A model generated the notes under the pieces. It searched no databases and was not told the origin of the DNA. It was given only the letters and a program-made list of their open reading frames with translations. From an uncultured Clostridia bacterium (GTDB lineage: Bacteria > Bacillota > Clostridia > Christensenellales > Borkfalkiaceae): 8,467 bases of DNA. Positions 6,460-8,467 of this stretch are shown piece by piece. A program made the position numbers and the translations under genes. Where the stretch lies: assembly GCA_946540675.1 (NCBI GenBank), contig CAMNIW010000046.1, forward strand, positions 1-8,467, written 5' to 3'. Numbering within the stretch: the first letter of the stretch is position 1; each line of letters begins with the position of its first letter.

Positions 6460-6493
6460 GCCGCGACAAACGGAATTTTCGGCTTGTCGCGGC
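6460..6493 (+). promoter_or_regulatory. Leader hairpin just upstream of the rqcH ribosome binding site
   Basis: GCCGCGACAA (6460-6469) pairs perfectly with TTGTCGCGGC (6484-6493) around a 14-nt loop. The rqcH SD (GGAG, 6496-6499) begins 3 nt after it and the ATG is at 6510. There is no T-run, so it is not a terminator for rqcH. It could stabilise the mRNA 5' end, or the inverted repeat could bind a protein. Function is unknown. Confidence 0.55.
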
Positions 6494-6509
6494 TCGGAGA
6501 AAGAAAATT

Positions 6510-8189
6510 ATGCCACAGGACGCATTTACCCTGCTCGCGGTCACGCGCGAACTGAATAATAAACTGAAAGGCGCGAAGATAAACAGGGTCAGCCAACCCG
6601 ACCGCGACGACGTGTATCTTCTCACCTATTCTCAACTCGGAACGAAAACGCTCGTTCTCTCTACCAACGCGCAGACTTGCAGGATAGGTTTTACTTCGCG
6701 TGAAAAACCGAATCCGAAAGTCGCGTACAACTTCTGTATGCTTCTCCGCAAGCACCTTCTCGGCGCGACGATAGACGAAATATCTCTTATCGGCTTCGAG
6801 AGAATAGTCAAGATCGACTTTTCGGGAAGAAACGACTTCCGCGAAACGGTAAAAAAGACTCTCTATCTCGAAGTCATGGGCAAATACTCCAACCTTATAC
6901 TCACCGAAAACGGAATTATAGCGGGGTGTCTTAAAAACGCGCCGCTCGACGTCGCGACCACGCGCGTAACTCTCTCCGGTGCGGAATACAAACTCCCCAA
7001 GCCGCAGGACAAAGCCGATATATTCGACAGGGAAGAAACGGTAAAAAGACTTTCGCTCTTTTCGGGCGGGGACTTCGCGGACTTTGTGTTCAATAACCTT
7101 AAAGGTATCGCTTATCCCACCGCCGCGGAGATAGCCGAAAGGTGTTACGTCGACGGCGACGTGCAAAAAACTTATGAACGTATATATAATTTCGTGAACG
7201 ATCCCGACGTAAACCCCTGTGTTTCGGGTGAAGGAAAAACCAAGGATTTTTACGTTTTTAAGTACAGTGCGACCCTTTCGCCGACGGTCTTTTATGACAG
7301 TATAACCGACGCGCAGGACGCTTTTTATTCCGAAAAAGAAGCGGGAAAAGAGTTTTCTTTCAAACAAAAACAACTGCTCGACAAGGTCAACGGACTTATA
7401 AAAAAATACGCCAAAAGGCTTCAGGGAGAGAGCGAAAAATTGCTCTCCGCCGAAAACTACGACCTTTTAAGGATAAAGGGAGAACTTATAACCGCAAACT
7501 TATATAAGTTAAAGCAAGGCGAGAGCGAGTGCGTGCTCGAAAACTATTACGACGACTACAAACCGCTGAAAATAACGCTCGACAAAAACCTTACGCCGAA
7601 CGCCAACGCTCAAAAGTATTTCAAAAAGTACGCCAAGGAAAAACGGACGGTGGAGATAATAATCCCCCAAAAGGAGCAGACCGAAAAGGAACTTTCATAT
7701 CTCAGATCGGTTTCTTTCGAGATCGCGGCGGCGAAGGATATAACCGACTTCGGGGATATAGAAGACGAACTTATATCCGCAGGCATTCTCCCCGCGCCGA
7801 AATTCAAAAAGAAGAAGACCGAAGAGAGCCCTTACAGGACGTACCTTATAGGCGGCTACGTCGTAAAATGCGGCAAAAACAACGTGCAAAACGACAGGTT
7901 GACGTCTCGGGCGTTCAAGGACGATATGTGGCTGCACGCAAAAAACTTCCACTCTTCGCACGTCATAATAGAGACCAAGGGCGACAAGATCCCCGACGAC
8001 GTTATACGGCAGGCGGCGGAGATATGCGCATATTACAGCGACGCGCGCGAAGGCAGTAAAGTCCCCGTGGACTACGCTCTCAAAAAATTCGTAAAAAAGC
8101 CGCCCAAGGCAAAACCGGGCAGCGTCGTTTACACCGACTATAAGACTTGTCTTGTATCCCCGTCTTCCCACGAAGAATTTATAAAATAA
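6510..8189 (+). CDS. rqcH: RqcH, ribosome quality control Ala-tailing factor (NFACT/FbpA family, 559 aa)
   Basis: RqcH, the bacterial Rqc2/NEMF homologue, binds 50S subunits jammed with peptidyl-tRNA and recruits Ala-tRNA to add C-terminal alanine tails, which mark the chain for proteolysis. Older annotations call it fibronectin-binding protein A. The NFACT-N domain (1 to about 180) opens with the typical MPQDAFTLLAVTRELNNKL and includes EVMGKYSNLIL (121-131). A helix-hairpin-helix region follows (about 185-215), then a long charged coiled-coil arm (about 275-400). The NFACT-R RNA-binding domain (about 440-550) has GKNNVQND (455-462) and DDMWLHAKNFHSSHVII (471-487). At the Ala-tailing motif, Asp97-Arg98 in B. 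subtilis, this protein has Glu97-Arg98. The usual PGSHV or HGSHV in NFACT-R is HSSHV. The start has GGAG 10 nt upstream. A terminator hairpin begins 4 nt after the stop, so it is probably monocistronic. Confidence 0.95.
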   Translation: MPQDAFTLLAVTRELNNKLKGAKINRVSQPDRDDVYLLTYSQLGTKTLVLSTNAQTCRIGFTSREKPNPKVAYNFCMLLRKHLLGATIDEISLIGFERIVKIDFSGRNDFRETVKKTLYLEVMGKYSNLILTENGIIAGCLKNAPLDVATTRVTLSGAEYKLPKPQDKADIFDREETVKRLSLFSGGDFADFVFNNLKGIAYPTAAEIAERCYVDGDVQKTYERIYNFVNDPDVNPCVSGEGKTKDFYVFKYSATLSPTVFYDSITDAQDAFYSEKEAGKEFSFKQKQLLDKVNGLIKKYAKRLQGESEKLLSAENYDLLRIKGELITANLYKLKQGESECVLENYYDDYKPLKITLDKNLTPNANAQKYFKKYAKEKRTVEIIIPQKEQTEKELSYLRSVSFEIAAAKDITDFGDIEDELISAGILPAPKFKKKKTEESPYRTYLIGGYVVKCGKNNVQNDRLTSRAFKDDMWLHAKNFHSSHVIIETKGDKIPDDVIRQAAEICAYYSDAREGSKVPVDYALKKFVKKPPKAKPGSVVYTDYKTCLVSPSSHEEFIK

Positions 8190-8192
8190 CTT

Positions 8193-8223
8193 ACGGCCCG
8201 TCCGCGTTCCGCGGACGGGCCGT
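8193..8223 (+). terminator. Strong terminator-like hairpin after rqcH
   Basis: ACGGCCCGTCCGCG (8193-8206) and CGCGGACGGGCCGT (8210-8223) are exact complements around a 3-nt TTC loop, starting 3 nt after the rqcH stop. The stem is very GC-rich. The following sequence, GATTTGT, is a poor T-run, so termination may rely mostly on stem strength. Confidence 0.7.
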
Positions 8224-8467
8224 GATTTGTAATGAAGAGTAAGCCCCTATCGCCACTCTTCTATCCGCCCGATCCCCGTCGGCGAAAGAATTATCGCGCA
8301 AGGTTCCCGCACCGAAAGAGAAATCTTTCGGTGCGCTTATCGCTTTTTAACGCCGAAGACCGACGCTTGATTTGCCGCGTCGCTTACGGATTTACTTACT
8401 CATACGACGTCAATTGTTTTCAAAAATTCCGCAAACGTCATACGACAAACGGGGCGCGATCCCGCTA
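8224..8467. other. Non-coding tail with several hairpins; no gene recognised
   Basis: No convincing gene is present in these 244 bp. On the plus strand GAAGAGT (8234-8240) can pair with ACTCTTC (8255-8261), and GCCCGA/TCGGC around 8268-8283 forms a small bulged stem. A strong hairpin follows at 8308-8335. The 8-mer CATACGAC occurs at 8401-8408 and again at 8439-8446. No tRNA, tmRNA or 5S signature is visible. It could hold a short structured RNA or simply be intergenic DNA. Confidence 0.45.
8308..8347 (+). terminator. Terminator-like hairpin with GAAA tetraloop
   Basis: CGCACCGAAAGA (8308-8319) pairs perfectly with TCTTTCGGTGCG (8324-8335) around a GAAA loop, of the stable GNRA class. CTTATCG then separates it from a run of five T residues (8343-8347). 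The T-run is offset by 7 nt, which is less than ideal. No gene ends here on the plus strand, so it is either a backup for rqcH or the 3' end of an unrecognised small RNA. Confidence 0.5.

Noticed and set aside
8232..8467. Plus-strand open frame from an ATG at 8232 to the window edge (78 codons)
   Set aside because: It has no ribosome binding site, begins 9 nt after a terminator hairpin, contains a second terminator-like hairpin, is very Arg-rich and resembles no family I know.
8400..8467. Minus-strand open frame entering from the right edge and ending at a TGA at 8402-8400
   Set aside because: Only about 21 codons are visible, with no recognisable motif. It could be the tail of a convergent gene, but chance is equally likely.

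Overview
The window looks like chromosomal DNA from a Gram-positive-type bacterium, most likely an uncultured member of the Clostridia (Bacillota). The basis is gene content and order: a tig-clpP-clpX operon, a DegV/FakB-type lipid-binding protein, an RqcH (NFACT/FbpA-type) protein, a LicC/LicD-type surface glycan module, strong AGGAG-type ribosome binding sites and sigma-A-like promoters. I cannot assign a genus. No rRNA, tRNA, CRISPR array, transposase or phage gene is visible.

Layout from left to right. (1) Positions 1-1996, minus strand: a surface glycan operon with its own promoter. It encodes an AmsE-like family 2 glycosyltransferase, a LicD-family phosphotransferase, and the N-terminal 77 residues of a winged-helix/nucleotidyltransferase fusion (LicC-like) that runs off the left edge. 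Sampled stretches here are clearly more AT-rich than the protein quality-control genes. (2) 2049-3045, minus strand: a monocistronic degV-family gene with its own promoter and intrinsic terminator. (3) 3155-6399, minus strand: tig, clpP and clpX, transcribed in that order. They encode a ribosome-bound chaperone, a protease and its unfoldase. A promoter lies upstream of tig, a terminator-like hairpin sits between tig and clpP, and clpP and clpX are tightly coupled. (4) 6419-8223, plus strand: rqcH, divergent from tig across a 174-bp shared promoter region, with a hairpin in its leader and a strong terminator hairpin behind it. (5) 8224-8467: a non-coding tail with several hairpins, including a second terminator-like one.

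The central biological theme is nascent and stalled protein quality control. Trigger factor meets the emerging chain. RqcH marks chains stuck on 60S-like (bacterial 50S) subunits with C-terminal alanine tails. ClpXP is the known destroyer of Ala-tailed proteins in Bacillus. Finding these genes back to back is functionally coherent. The flanking glycan operon is probably unrelated accessory DNA concerned with decorating cell-surface polymers. I see no wholly new system. The points worth a second look are the RqcH/ClpXP pairing, an Asp-to-Glu change at the RqcH Ala-tailing motif, the structured tig-clpP junction, the HTH-nucleotidyltransferase fusion, and a few unexplained hairpins.
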